Source: an uncultured Pelosinus sp.
GTDB lineage: Bacteria > Bacillota > Negativicutes > UMGS1260
Length of the DNA stretch: 30,455 nt
Assembly (NCBI GenBank): GCA_900550105.1
Contig: URQW01000032.1
Span: 1 to 30,455 of the forward strand
Reading direction: 5' to 3'
Made by a program: the position numbers and the translations under genes. The notes below the pieces were generated by a model. That model made no database searches. It saw nothing but the letters and a program-made list of their open reading frames with translations, and was not told the origin of the DNA. Positions 16,231 to 25,200 of this stretch are shown in pieces; the first letter of the stretch is position 1; each line of letters starts with the position of its first letter.

Positions 16231-16869
16231 ATGAAAATGGAACAGATGATTGATCATACTATGTTGAAACCGGAAGCAACCCAAGCAACAATTCGGCGTT
16301 ATTGTGCGGAAGCTCGTACGCATGGCTTTGCTTCTGTTTGTGTGAATAGCTGTCATGTGCCGCTTGTTGCTTCTGAGTTAACCGGAAGCGAAGTGAAAAC
16401 TTGCTGCGTGGTCGGATTTCCCTTAGGAGCGATGCTGACTGAGGCTAAGGTTTTTGAAACGCAAGCTGCTGTAAAAGCCGGAGCGCAAGAGATTGATATG
16501 GTTATTAATATTGGCAGTCTTAAAGACGGGAATATAGAATTTGTGACAGAAGATATTCGCAAAGTTGTAGCAGCGGCGAAGCCTGCTCTCGTTAAGGTCA
16601 TTATCGAAACCTGTTTATTAACTGATGAGGAAAAGGTAACTGCTTGTGAAGCTGCGCTTCGAGCTGGCGCCGCGTTTGTCAAGACTTCCACTGGTTTTAG
16701 TACCGGCGGCGCAACCGTGGAGGATGTCAAACTGATGCGTCAGACTGTTGGCGATCAGGCTAAGGTGAAAGCGAGCGGCGGTATCCGTACCCATGAAGCT
16801 GCTTGTAAGCTAGTGGAGGCTGGAGCTGATCGGATTGGCGCAGGCAATGGAGTTATTTTATTGAAATAG
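16231..16869 (+). CDS. deoC: Deoxyribose-phosphate aldolase
   Basis: 212 residues, the usual length of the short bacterial DeoC form. Catalytic residues are in place: Asp89 in EIDMVIN, the Schiff-base Lys151 in FVKTSTGF and Lys180 in VKASGGIR. The start IDHTMLKPEAT is also typical. It cleaves 2-deoxy-D-ribose-5-phosphate to glyceraldehyde-3-phosphate and acetaldehyde in the cytoplasm. It is the last gene of the importer operon, 4 bp after permease 2, with a GGGTGA site. No nucleoside phosphorylase or phosphopentomutase gene is nearby, so here the substrate would come from free deoxyribose and the operon kinase rather than from nucleosides. Confidence 0.95.
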   Translation: MKMEQMIDHTMLKPEATQATIRRYCAEARTHGFASVCVNSCHVPLVASELTGSEVKTCCVVGFPLGAMLTEAKVFETQAAVKAGAQEIDMVINIGSLKDGNIEFVTEDIRKVVAAAKPALVKVIIETCLLTDEEKVTACEAALRAGAAFVKTSTGFSTGGATVEDVKLMRQTVGDQAKVKASGGIRTHEAACKLVEAGADRIGAGNGVILLK

Positions 16870-16896
16870 TATTGTAACGATCATAATGAAACATCA

Positions 16897-16934
16897 GAAC
16901 TCCTATCAAATTATAGAAAATTTGATAGGAGTTC
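16897..16934 (+). terminator. Hairpin at the end of the deoxyribose-type operon
   Basis: A perfect 14-bp stem, GAACTCCTATCAAA (16897-16910) with TTTGATAGGAGTTC (16921-16934), and a 10-nt loop. The tail (ATTTAC) is only weakly T-rich, but the stem strength and place after the last gene fit a terminator. Confidence 0.75.
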
Positions 16935-17087
16935 ATTTACTTCAAGGATACCAGAAACAGATAATTCACCAGGGGGAGCTAAACGTCAGTCAAACTTGCT
17001 TTGTTATCCAGATTATGGTATGTTAAAATAAGAGAAATTAATCACAAACTGCAGTAGCGTGTAAAATTGTAGGGGGCGATGAATAAT

Positions 17088-19064
17088 ATGCGAAATATTC
17101 GAAGCATTCGATCAACACTGATTCTTTTAATGACACTCGTTTTGATCGTAACAGCAGGACTCTTGACCACCGTAAATTACACAAAAACGGAAGCCGTAAT
17201 TATTAAGGACGTAGAGCAGAATGTATTAAACACAACGAAGAATGCGGCGAATGAAATTGATTTTTGGATGCAATTGCGAATCGCTGAAATGGAGGGAATA
17301 GCCAGTTCCCCTATTTTAAAGAGCGGCGATAAGAATGCTATTATTTCATATTTAGCCGAAGAAAATAAGCGGATGCCAGTCTACAGCGCTTTTTGGGTGT
17401 CTGATACGCAAGGTAACTGGTATTCACCTGCTGGTACATCGGGAAGTATTAGTCAACGCGCTTATTTTAAGGAATTGATAGCTACTGGTAAAACGGTTAT
17501 CTCTGATCCGTTAATTGGTAAAGCCGATGGAAAAATGGCTGTTGTCGTGGCAATTCCGATTAAAAGCAATGGGCAAGTTGTCGGCATCATGGGTGGTAAT
17601 GTAAAAATGGATGAATTACTGCAGGTGGTTTCATCCATAAAAATTGGAAAAATGGGGTTTGCGACATTGTATCAGTTTGATGGTACCGTCATCGCTGACC
17701 AAGACACCGCTAAGATTATGACGTATAATCCGCTTCAGGATAAGGATAGTAGTTTAAGTAGTGTCATAAAAAATATTCAAAATTCCGAGACGGGGATTCA
17801 AGCCGTCAGGGAAAATGGCAAAGAAGAATATGTTGCCTATATGCCATTGCACGGCGTAAAATGGGGTATTACATCTACCGCGTTTTTGGATGAGTTCAAG
17901 GGGCCTCTAGTCTCTATTGGGTTATGGTCTATTGGTACAGCTTTGGGACTTGTTATCGTAGCAATTTTCATTGTTGTTCTTTTTACCCGGCGGATCACCG
18001 ATCCATTACAAAAGCTGAAAGCTGTTGCGGAAAAGTTAGAGCAGGGTGATTGGACAACCACGATTAATATTCATGAAAAAAATGAAATTGGTGATTTGGC
18101 TCATGCTTTTCAGTCAATGGCCGACAATATTAAAAAACTAATTGGGCAAATTAAGCAGTCCGCCGAGCAGGTAGCGGCAGCTTCAGAAGAATTAACTGCT
18201 AGCGCCGAACAGTCAGCACTCGTGGTATCACAAGTAGCTGGATCTGTTAATAGTGTGGCGCAAGGCGCAGAAAAGCAATTAAAAGCAATTGATGAAACAT
18301 CGGCTGTGGTGGCGCAGATGTCAGCAGGAATACAGCAGGCTGCGGCCAATACTAATCAGGTTGCTGCACATTCGACGCAAGCGTCTGAAAAAGCCAAGGC
18401 AGGTAATGTATCCATTGAGCAGGCTGTCAGTCAGATGACTCATATTGAACAAACAGTCAAGCATTCCGCGCAAGTAGTGGCTAAGCTCGGAGAACGATCT
18501 AAGGAAATTGGACAGATTGTAGATACTATATCAGGTATTGCTGGGCAGACCAACTTGTTGGCTCTGAATGCCGCCATTGAGGCTGCTAGAGCAGGCGAAC
18601 AGGGCAGAGGTTTTGCCGTTGTAGCGGAAGAAGTCCGCAAACTTGCCGAACAGTCCCAGGAAGCGGCAAAACAAATCGCGGCATTAATTAGCGAGATACA
18701 AGGCGATACGGATAAGGCTGTTGTGGCTATGGATGAAGGGACCCGTGAAGTGGAAGTTGGGGCAGAAGTCGTGACTACAGCAGGAAAGACCTTTGAAGAT
18801 ATAGCAGACTTAATCACGAAAGTGTCGGGACAAGTGAAAGAGATTTCTACTGTTATGCAACAAATAGCTAGTGGGAGCGAGCAAATAGTGATGTCTGTGA
18901 AAGAAATTGATGGGTTAAGCAAAACTGCTGTTGGGGAAGCGCAGATGGTATCTGCATCAACCGAAGAACAAGCGGCATCTATGGAAGAAATCGCATCTTC
19001 CAGCCAAAACCTTGCGAAACTGGCGAAAGACCTACAGGTAGCTGTCAGCCAGTTCCGGGTTTAA
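17088..19064 (+). CDS. Methyl-accepting chemotaxis protein with double-Cache sensor
   Basis: 658 residues. TM1 is at about 8-30, then an extracellular dCache_1 domain (about 35-270, with YSAFWVSDTQGNWYSPAG and AYFKELIATGKTVISDPLIG). TM2 is at about 273-300, HAMP about 300-352, and a long signalling coiled coil. The hairpin tip is IAGQTNLLALNAAIEAARAG (about 483-502) and EVRKLAEQ follows. dCache receptors usually bind amino acids, amines or organic acids. The start is uncertain: ATG 17088 leaves 11 bases after AGGGGG, ATG 17079 only 2. It stands alone between terminators, downstream of the deoxyribose-type operon; a link to that sugar is possible but not shown. No tethering pentapeptide is seen at the C-terminus. 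Confidence 0.92.
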   Translation: MRNIRSIRSTLILLMTLVLIVTAGLLTTVNYTKTEAVIIKDVEQNVLNTTKNAANEIDFWMQLRIAEMEGIASSPILKSGDKNAIISYLAEENKRMPVYSAFWVSDTQGNWYSPAGTSGSISQRAYFKELIATGKTVISDPLIGKADGKMAVVVAIPIKSNGQVVGIMGGNVKMDELLQVVSSIKIGKMGFATLYQFDGTVIADQDTAKIMTYNPLQDKDSSLSSVIKNIQNSETGIQAVRENGKEEYVAYMPLHGVKWGITSTAFLDEFKGPLVSIGLWSIGTALGLVIVAIFIVVLFTRRITDPLQKLKAVAEKLEQGDWTTTINIHEKNEIGDLAHAFQSMADNIKKLIGQIKQSAEQVAAASEELTASAEQSALVVSQVAGSVNSVAQGAEKQLKAIDETSAVVAQMSAGIQQAAANTNQVAAHSTQASEKAKAGNVSIEQAVSQMTHIEQTVKHSAQVVAKLGERSKEIGQIVDTISGIAGQTNLLALNAAIEAARAGEQGRGFAVVAEEVRKLAEQSQEAAKQIAALISEIQGDTDKAVVAMDEGTREVEVGAEVVTTAGKTFEDIADLITKVSGQVKEISTVMQQIASGSEQIVMSVKEIDGLSKTAVGEAQMVSASTEEQAASMEEIASSSQNLAKLAKDLQVAVSQFRV

Positions 19065-19113
19065 AAGAATGGGGCCAAATCATTAGTTTTGATAAGTTAC
19101 ATAGGGGAGAGTC

Positions 19114-19156
19114 AAGCCCAGTATTCGATTACGTTACGAATACTGGGCTTTTTTTT
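19114..19156 (+). terminator. Rho-independent terminator after the dCache chemoreceptor gene
   Basis: A perfect 14-bp stem, AAGCCCAGTATTCG (19114-19127) with CGAATACTGGGCTT (19137-19150), followed by a run of T. Confidence 0.95.
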
Positions 19157-19305
19157 ATGAAGAAACGCGCCTAAAAAATAAATATTTGCCTAGCCCAATC
19201 TTATAAAGGAAATTACGTGGTAAGGTCGAATTCAAAAAAATACAAATGTCATTTAATGTCGTAAAAAGTATAAATTTAGTTAATGAAAGAGGAGGGAGAA
19301 TGAAT

Positions 19306-19746
19306 ATGAAGATAGTGAGCTTCAAATTAGGAAGTGAAGAGTATGGAATAGATATTTTTAAAATTAAAGAAATACTAGACTACCAAGGAGCTACAAAACT
19401 GCCAAATTCACCTGGCTATATGGAGGGTGTAGTCAACATACGGGGAGCGATCATTCCTGTCATTGACTTGAAGGTGAAATTAGGAATCCGTGGTGAACAG
19501 GCCGCGGAACGAACCGCTGTGATTGTGGAACTTGGCAATATGCAAGTGGCTATGCTAGTTGATGCCGTAAAAGAGGTACAAGAGCTCGATGAACGTAATA
19601 TAGAAAGCACTCCTGAGTTTTCCTCCTGCCCCAATTGCAAATCCATCCAGGGAATTGGCAAGATTGGAGATCAGATTTGTATTTTATTAGATATTGATAC
19701 AGTATTGACTCAGTTAGAAATAACAAAAATAGAGGAGGTTTGTTAG
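19306..19746 (+). CDS. cheW: CheW-like chemotaxis coupling protein
   Basis: 146 residues that cover one CheW domain (YGIDIFKIKEILDYQ, GVVNIRGAIIPVIDLK, AMLVDAVKEV, ILLDIDTVL). CheW links chemoreceptors to the kinase CheA. Four cysteines are unusual: Cys108 and Cys111 (SSCPNCKS), Cys125 and the C-terminal Cys146. ATG 19306 lies 9-10 bases after the GGAGG site and starts directly at the domain (MKIVSFKLG); ATG 19300 is 3-4 bases after it, and ATG 19246 has no site. The next gene, a chemoreceptor, starts 36 bp after the stop with its own GGGAGG, so the two are probably co-transcribed and form a dedicated pair. Confidence 0.88.
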   Translation: MKIVSFKLGSEEYGIDIFKIKEILDYQGATKLPNSPGYMEGVVNIRGAIIPVIDLKVKLGIRGEQAAERTAVIVELGNMQVAMLVDAVKEVQELDERNIESTPEFSSCPNCKSIQGIGKIGDQICILLDIDTVLTQLEITKIEEVC

Positions 19747-19782
19747 TTGTAAATAACAATCGTTAAGAGGGAGGAAGCGTGT

Positions 19783-21501
19783 ATGAGTATACTTAAAGAC
19801 CTTAGTGTTGCTAAGAAAATAGGAACGCTCGTCGTGATATGCGCCTTTTTTTTAACAATAATAGGGGTGGTTGGCGGTCATTATTTGAATCGATCCGACG
19901 AAGTTATTCAGGATATGTACAAAGAAAAGCTACTGGCTGTACAATGGCTTAATGAAGGGCGAGCTCATCAACGGGCTGTTCAGGCTGATCTTTTGGAACT
20001 TATGATTACTACAGACGTTTCGATGAGTAATAAGTTGAGAGCTGATATTGATCATCGTGGTGAGGAATTTAATAAAATACTAAAAGAAGTTGAGAAGCTA
20101 AATTTGAGTAATGATGACAGGAAACTGTTAGAGACTATTGAAACAGTACTGCAAAGCTATCGGCAACATCGACAAAGTGTGGTGGAGCTAGCAAGGCAAA
20201 AGAGAAATCAAGAAGCCTATGGTTTGTATGTCAAAGAAGTTGCTCCCGTCGGGGATCAACTTAATGCGACACTCATTGAATTGACTGTAGCAAATGAAAA
20301 GAAAGCGAAAGAGGCGACATTAAAAAGTGATCAGGAAGTCAAAAATGCTTTTAAATTGTTGATCATCCTAGTGATTGTCTGCTTGATCATAATGATATTG
20401 ATAAGTTGGTTTATTATTCGTTTAATTACTAAACCGTTACACTTAGCAGCTAGTGCGGTAAAAGACGTTGCAGCTGGTAATTTGACTATTGAAACATTGC
20501 CCGTTGAAGCAAAGGATGAACCAGGTCAAGTTGCTAAATCAATCAATGAAATGGTGAAAAATTTGCGAAGCTTGGTTTCGGCAGCAGGTCATTCTGCTCA
20601 ACAGGTAGCGGCAGAATCTCGAGAATTAACCGAATATTCAAATCAATCCTCTGCTACGGCTGATGTGGTAGCAAATTCGACGGAGCAGATCGCTGTAGGA
20701 ATGCAAAGTGTGGCGACTTCAGTCGAAGAAATCACCGCTTCCGCTGAAAATATCGGAGCTAACGTTCAAGACATTTCCCAAAATATTACACAAGGGAATC
20801 AAGTGGCACAAGGCGTGGAAAAACAAGCGCTTAGTTTGCAAAAAAATGCACAGCAATCCAGGCAGGTAGCCGTTGATCTTTACGAGGATATTAATAAACG
20901 CGTATTACACGCGATTGCCGATGCCAAAATTGTCGATGAAATTTCAACTATGGCGGCTTCGATTGCCGCGATTGCTGGACAGACAAATTTATTGGCCTTA
21001 AATGCGGCTATTGAGGCGGCACGGGCAGGAGAACAAGGCCGCGGATTTGCAGTTGTTGCAGAAGAAGTAAGAAAATTGGCGGAAGAGTCTTCCACGTCAG
21101 TAAACGCGATTCAAGATCTGACGAAGAAGGTTCAAGATGCAATCAGCGTTCTTATTGCCAATAGTAACGAGCTGCTAGAGTTTATTAATAATAGGGTTCG
21201 GAAGGATTATGATGCTTTTGTTGATGTAGGCGAGCAATACAAAAAAGATGCTGATTCGTTCTTAAATATAACAACGGATGTTGCGACTAAGCTTTCTCAA
21301 GTATCGGCAGAAATGGCGGAAGTGAACAAGTCCATAGAAACAGTAGCTGCTACGATTGAAGAAAGTTCGACAGGCGCGCAAGAAGTTTCAAAAAGTACTT
21401 TTGGCATTAACCTACAATTACAGGAAGTTGCTAAATCATCAAATGGATTGTCGAATACGGCAGTTGAGTTAAATCAACTGGTAGCAAAATTCAAAGTGTA
21501 A
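19783..21501 (+). CDS. Methyl-accepting chemotaxis protein with four-helix-bundle sensor
   Basis: 572 residues. TM1 is at about 12-32. A four-helix-bundle (4HB_MCP) sensor follows at about 33-190, rich in charged helices with no Cache fold visible. TM2 is at about 191-213 (LLIILVIVCLIIMILISWF), HAMP at about 213-265, then the signalling domain with tip IAGQTNLLALNAAIEAARAG (about 396-415) and EVRKLAEES. The ligand is not predictable. It lies directly after cheW in the same probable operon and is closed by a good terminator. The N-terminus (LSVAKKIGTLVVI) resembles that of the partial receptor starting at 30331 (LKVAKKLGLLIAI), so the two may be paralogues. Confidence 0.92.
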   Translation: MSILKDLSVAKKIGTLVVICAFFLTIIGVVGGHYLNRSDEVIQDMYKEKLLAVQWLNEGRAHQRAVQADLLELMITTDVSMSNKLRADIDHRGEEFNKILKEVEKLNLSNDDRKLLETIETVLQSYRQHRQSVVELARQKRNQEAYGLYVKEVAPVGDQLNATLIELTVANEKKAKEATLKSDQEVKNAFKLLIILVIVCLIIMILISWFIIRLITKPLHLAASAVKDVAAGNLTIETLPVEAKDEPGQVAKSINEMVKNLRSLVSAAGHSAQQVAAESRELTEYSNQSSATADVVANSTEQIAVGMQSVATSVEEITASAENIGANVQDISQNITQGNQVAQGVEKQALSLQKNAQQSRQVAVDLYEDINKRVLHAIADAKIVDEISTMAASIAAIAGQTNLLALNAAIEAARAGEQGRGFAVVAEEVRKLAEESSTSVNAIQDLTKKVQDAISVLIANSNELLEFINNRVRKDYDAFVDVGEQYKKDADSFLNITTDVATKLSQVSAEMAEVNKSIETVAATIEESSTGAQEVSKSTFGINLQLQEVAKSSNGLSNTAVELNQLVAKFKV

Positions 21502-21515
21502 TTTTTTACATAATT

Positions 21516-21546
21516 AAGGCCGTGATTTATTTCACGGCCTTTTTAA
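21516..21546 (+). terminator. Rho-independent terminator after the cheW-chemoreceptor pair
   Basis: Stem AAGGCCGTGA (21516-21525) with TCACGGCCTT (21532-21541), 6-nt loop, then a T-tract. Confidence 0.93.
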
Positions 21547-21686
21547 CTATTTATTGGCTGATTCAAATGCTCTTGTTTGGTAAAATTTTTATACATAATA
21601 AAATGATTTTACTTGTTCTCTGGAGAATATAGCAACTGTTATTACGACAAAAAGTGTCAGAAATAAAGCTCATAAGGGGGAATTCG

Positions 21687-23387
21687 ATGTTTGAGTATAA
21701 GGGAAGACTCATGAATGACAGAGTCAATGTCTTTTATTTTCCTGGATTATTATCAGCATTGTCGATCACTGCGAGTATGTTCCTAGACATTGCCATTGTG
21801 GGTCAGATGCTCGGGCCTATTGCTATGGGGGCCGTGAGTTTAGCTTTACCGCTTACGATGGTTTTTAATATGGTATATATGCTGCTAGGAATTGGCGGCG
21901 AAGTCTTAGTTTCGGCGGCAAAGGGAGCCGGGAATAAGACCGAGGCTAACAAGTTGTTTTCACTTACTATGTTTACGATTATTACCGTCAGTATTTTGTT
22001 TACTCTTATCGGTCTTGGCGCTAGTGATCGTGTTGCTACGGTGTTAAGCGGCGGCGAATCGGAAATGAAGCCTCTTTTGGCCCAGTATATTCATATTATT
22101 TTTATTACAGCGCCGCTTATGATTGGTGTTACGAGTATGACTTACTTTGTTAAAGTTGATGCTTTGCCGAAACTGGCAGCAGGGATTATGGTTTTTGTAA
22201 ATATTGTCGGTACGATTAGTAAAGTACTTTATCTTGGACCGTTGCAATTAGGAATTGCTGGCGCTGCTTATGGTACAATGACTGGTTTTGTCGCCGGATT
22301 TTTGCTGCTGTCGCCGTATCTAGTTTTTCGTAAAAATCGAACACTCTGTTTTGTGCCGCTAGCAGTAAAGGATTTGTTGCGTTTAGGTCATATTATTGTA
22401 GCCGGTCTTCCTTCCGCTTTGGGACAAGGCTTAGGGGCTGTTGTTACTTTCTGTATTAATGTAGTTATCATGGATCTTGCTGGTAAGAGCGGGATTATTG
22501 TAAATACAGTTTGTGCTTCTTTGTCTATTTTTCTCTCTTCCTTCCGGTATGCCGCCACAAGCGCCATGGTGCCGATTGTTGGCGCTCTTTTTGGGGAAAG
22601 AGATTGGTGGTCAATGCATCAAGTAGCTATGCGTATTACGAAAATTGTTATGGGTTTTGTGGCTGTATGTACTCTCCTTATTGAATTTTTCCCGAGCAGC
22701 ATACTATCCTTCTTCGGCGTTCATGATGGGAATATTATTGCTATGGGAGTACCGGCGCTTAGAATTTATGCGCTTGGCTTATTGATTGGTAGTTTCACTT
22801 ATATTTTGATGACCTATATGCAGACAACAGCGCGTAAAGCTTTTTCTATTGCCATTAGCGCTGGTAGCGAGATTTTTGCAGTGCTCTTTATTTATTTACT
22901 TGGCTACGGCGTTGGCAATCAAGCGGTATGGGCTTATATGCTAGCGGCTAACTTGCTGCTATTGCTGTTTATTATTGTTACGGCAAAATACATTGGTAAG
23001 CGATCGAATGGTCAATATCACGGTATTTTCATCCATGAAGTACAGCCTGGTTTTGTCCTGGGAAATTCAATTTATGCCACAGCCGAAGCGGCGACGGGAT
23101 ATAATGAGCTGTTTGGCCAATTTTTGGCGGAGCAAGAAGTTCCCGAATCAACGATTGAGGCAGCGAAACAATTACTATTTGAAAGACTTATGATGATCGT
23201 TGACAAGGAGAAGAACGCAAGGAAAACCATCGATATTATGGCGTTCGTTTATGATGGTGTGATCAAGGTTCGTTTGCGTGACGATAGTAAAGCAGTAGCC
23301 GCAGAAGTAGCGGAGGCTGATGACCGAGTTAGCCAGTTAAGTGTAATGGGATATCATAATACGTATATAGAAATACCAGTTAATTAG
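21687..23387 (+). CDS. MATE-family efflux transporter with a C-terminal extension
   Basis: 566 residues. The first about 450 form a MATE transporter with about 12 helices (LDIAIVGQMLGPIAMGAVSLALP, GIGGEVLVSAAKGAGN in the first half, GLPSALGQGLGAVVTFCIN in the second). Such proteins export drugs or metabolites against Na+ or H+. The last about 110 residues, from HEVQPGFVLGN on, are soluble. Their order (FLAEQEVPESTIEAAKQLLFE, then IDIMAFVYDGVIKVRLRDD) recalls the RsbW/SpoIIAB-like GHKL ATPase fold, but the N-box asparagine is absent. ATG at 21687 has AAGGGGG 6 bases upstream; the in-frame GTG at 21654 has no good site. It stands alone. Confidence 0.87.
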   Translation: MFEYKGRLMNDRVNVFYFPGLLSALSITASMFLDIAIVGQMLGPIAMGAVSLALPLTMVFNMVYMLLGIGGEVLVSAAKGAGNKTEANKLFSLTMFTIITVSILFTLIGLGASDRVATVLSGGESEMKPLLAQYIHIIFITAPLMIGVTSMTYFVKVDALPKLAAGIMVFVNIVGTISKVLYLGPLQLGIAGAAYGTMTGFVAGFLLLSPYLVFRKNRTLCFVPLAVKDLLRLGHIIVAGLPSALGQGLGAVVTFCINVVIMDLAGKSGIIVNTVCASLSIFLSSFRYAATSAMVPIVGALFGERDWWSMHQVAMRITKIVMGFVAVCTLLIEFFPSSILSFFGVHDGNIIAMGVPALRIYALGLLIGSFTYILMTYMQTTARKAFSIAISAGSEIFAVLFIYLLGYGVGNQAVWAYMLAANLLLLLFIIVTAKYIGKRSNGQYHGIFIHEVQPGFVLGNSIYATAEAATGYNELFGQFLAEQEVPESTIEAAKQLLFERLMMIVDKEKNARKTIDIMAFVYDGVIKVRLRDDSKAVAAEVAEADDRVSQLSVMGYHNTYIEIPVN

Positions 23388-23415
23388 CGAGGAATTAGCG
23401 TAATTTGGACTGAAA

Positions 23416-23442
23416 GACAAGATTGACAAGATTGACAAGATA
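23416..23442 (+). repeat. Three tandem 9-bp repeats
   Basis: GACAAGATT (23416-23424), GACAAGATT (23425-23433) and GACAAGATA (23434-23442), directly after the MATE gene. A perfect 10-bp palindrome, ACTGTACAGT, lies further on at 23538-23547. No promoter is clear in the 23388-23601 gap. Confidence 0.8.
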
Positions 23443-23601
23443 CGAAAATAGTGTAGCAAAGGCTAGAAAAAAATTGTTGCTTTTGAAAGTACTTTACTTA
23501 AAAAATCTTCTTCCAATAGACATTTTTTCTGAAAAATACTGTACAGTTTAGCAAAATGTGATAAACTAAAAAAGTTGATTTTCAGGAAAAGAGGTGCCGT
23601 T

Positions 23602-25035
23602 TTGTTAGAAGATTTTTTGGTGAAAACAGTTACCCTACTAAATGATGTACTGTGGTCTTATGTGTTGATTGTTTTATTAATTGGTGGCGGGCTTTATTTT
23701 ACCGTTCGCACTAAGTTTGTTCAGATTCGATTATTAGGTGAAATGATTCGTTTACTCGGTGAAGGGGTTGGTAAAGGCGGGAAAGGAAAGGGAGTATCTT
23801 CCTTCCAGGCTTTTTGTATTAGTACAGCTTCCCGCGTTGGAACGGGAAACCTTGCAGGTATTGCCATGGCTGTTGCGCTAGGGGGGCCTGGTGCGGTGTT
23901 CTGGATGTGGCTTATTGCTTTGATTGGAGCGGCAAGCGGGTTTATTGAAAGCACTTTGGCTCAAATTTATAAAATTAAAGACCCGAAAGGATATCGCGGC
24001 GGTCCGGCCTATTATATGGAAAAAGGTCTGCAGCATCGCTGGATGGGCATAGTCTTTGCTATCTTTATTACTTTGAGCTTTGGCCTCGTCTTTAACTCTG
24101 TTCACGCCAATAGTATTACAGTTGCTATGAAAAGCGCCTACGGTTTAGATCGTACGACAATGGGGGCTATTTTAGCGCTGATGGTAGGGATCGTTATTTT
24201 TGGCGGTGTCGAAAGAATTGCGGCCATGGTAGAATGGATGGTTCCTTTTAAAGCCGGTGGCTATATTTTACTAGCTTTATATGTCATTGTGAAAAATATC
24301 ACCATGCTCCCTGATGTGTTGCTACTCATTTTTCAATGCGCTTTTGGTGTTAAGGCCGTCGTCGGCGGCGGGGTTGGCGCGGCGATGATGATGGGGATTA
24401 AGCGCGGTCTTTTCTCTAATGAGGCTGGGATGGGCAGTGTACCGAATGCGGCAGCAGCGGCTCATGTCACTCATCCAGTAAAGCAGGGCTTGATCCAGGC
24501 GCTGGGCGTATTTGTTGATACCTTTTTAGTTTGTAGTTCTACAGCCTTTATTGTTTTGCTATCAGGTATTGATTTAAACAGCGGCCTAAGCGGCATTGAG
24601 ATGACTCAGGCGGCGCTTAGTGTCCACGTGGGCAAATGGGCCTATGATTTTGTAGCTATCATTGTATTGCTTTTTGCTTTTAGCTCTATTGTCAGCAATT
24701 ACTATTACGGCGAAACAAACTTGGAGTTTATTAAAAAAAGTAAAACCAATATTATGCTCTTTCGGGCAGCTGTCGTAGCTATGGTATTTTTTGGTTCGGT
24801 TGCTAAAGTGGCAATAGTCTGGGATATGGCCGATCTGTTTATGGCCTTTATGGCGATTATTAATATGCTGGCTATTTTGTGGCTGGGGAAAATTGCTTTT
24901 GCGGCTTTAGAAGATTATCGGGCGCAGAAAAAAGCGGGGCAAGATCCCGTTTTTTATTCTGACAGCATTGAAGGTTTAGGTGAATTAGAATGTTGGCCGA
25001 CGCGTGCTGAAAAAGCAAATAAGCAAGCTGGTTAA
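23602..25035 (+). CDS. Sodium:alanine/glycine symporter (AGCS family)
   Basis: 477 residues with about 10-11 helices and the AGCS marks: SSFQAFCISTASRVGTGNLAG (about 65-85), YRGGPAYYMEKGL (about 132-144) and KRGLFSNEAGMGSVPNAAA (about 271-289). These carriers import alanine or glycine with Na+ or H+. TTG at 23602 is chosen as start: GAGGTG at 23591-23596 lies 5 bases upstream and MLEDFLVKTV then aligns with the usual family start. The in-frame TTG at 23575 has no site. The gene seems to be transcribed alone. The C-terminal about 35 residues are hydrophilic. Confidence 0.92.
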   Translation: MLEDFLVKTVTLLNDVLWSYVLIVLLIGGGLYFTVRTKFVQIRLLGEMIRLLGEGVGKGGKGKGVSSFQAFCISTASRVGTGNLAGIAMAVALGGPGAVFWMWLIALIGAASGFIESTLAQIYKIKDPKGYRGGPAYYMEKGLQHRWMGIVFAIFITLSFGLVFNSVHANSITVAMKSAYGLDRTTMGAILALMVGIVIFGGVERIAAMVEWMVPFKAGGYILLALYVIVKNITMLPDVLLLIFQCAFGVKAVVGGGVGAAMMMGIKRGLFSNEAGMGSVPNAAAAAHVTHPVKQGLIQALGVFVDTFLVCSSTAFIVLLSGIDLNSGLSGIEMTQAALSVHVGKWAYDFVAIIVLLFAFSSIVSNYYYGETNLEFIKKSKTNIMLFRAAVVAMVFFGSVAKVAIVWDMADLFMAFMAIINMLAILWLGKIAFAALEDYRAQKKAGQDPVFYSDSIEGLGELECWPTRAEKANKQAG

Positions 25036-25091
25036 TTGATAAGTAGCTTCAGCAAATGATTCGTCATTTATGTTATCAGTGAATCGTATTA

Positions 25092-25137
25092 CAGGGTCTG
25101 CCATCTTAGTGTTAATTGGGCAGGCCCTGATTTATAT
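25092..25137 (+). terminator. Probable terminator after the AGCS symporter gene
   Basis: An 11-bp stem with one G-T wobble, CAGGGTCTGCC (25092-25102) with GGCAGGCCCTG (25119-25129), is followed by the T/A-rich ATTTATATTT. Confidence 0.75.
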
Positions 25138-25200
25138 TTAGTATATACAGTCATTATTTACTAGTTTGACAGAAAACGATCCTCAATAAGAAGTAATAAT

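Noticed and set aside
9760..18922. Many long minus-strand open frames
   Set aside because: They mirror well-supported + strand genes, have low-complexity translations and no ribosome binding sites.
23388..23601. Possible glycine riboswitch before the AGCS gene
   Set aside because: Such switches often precede AGCS genes, but no aptamer-like paired core or conserved GGAGAG-type elements were seen.
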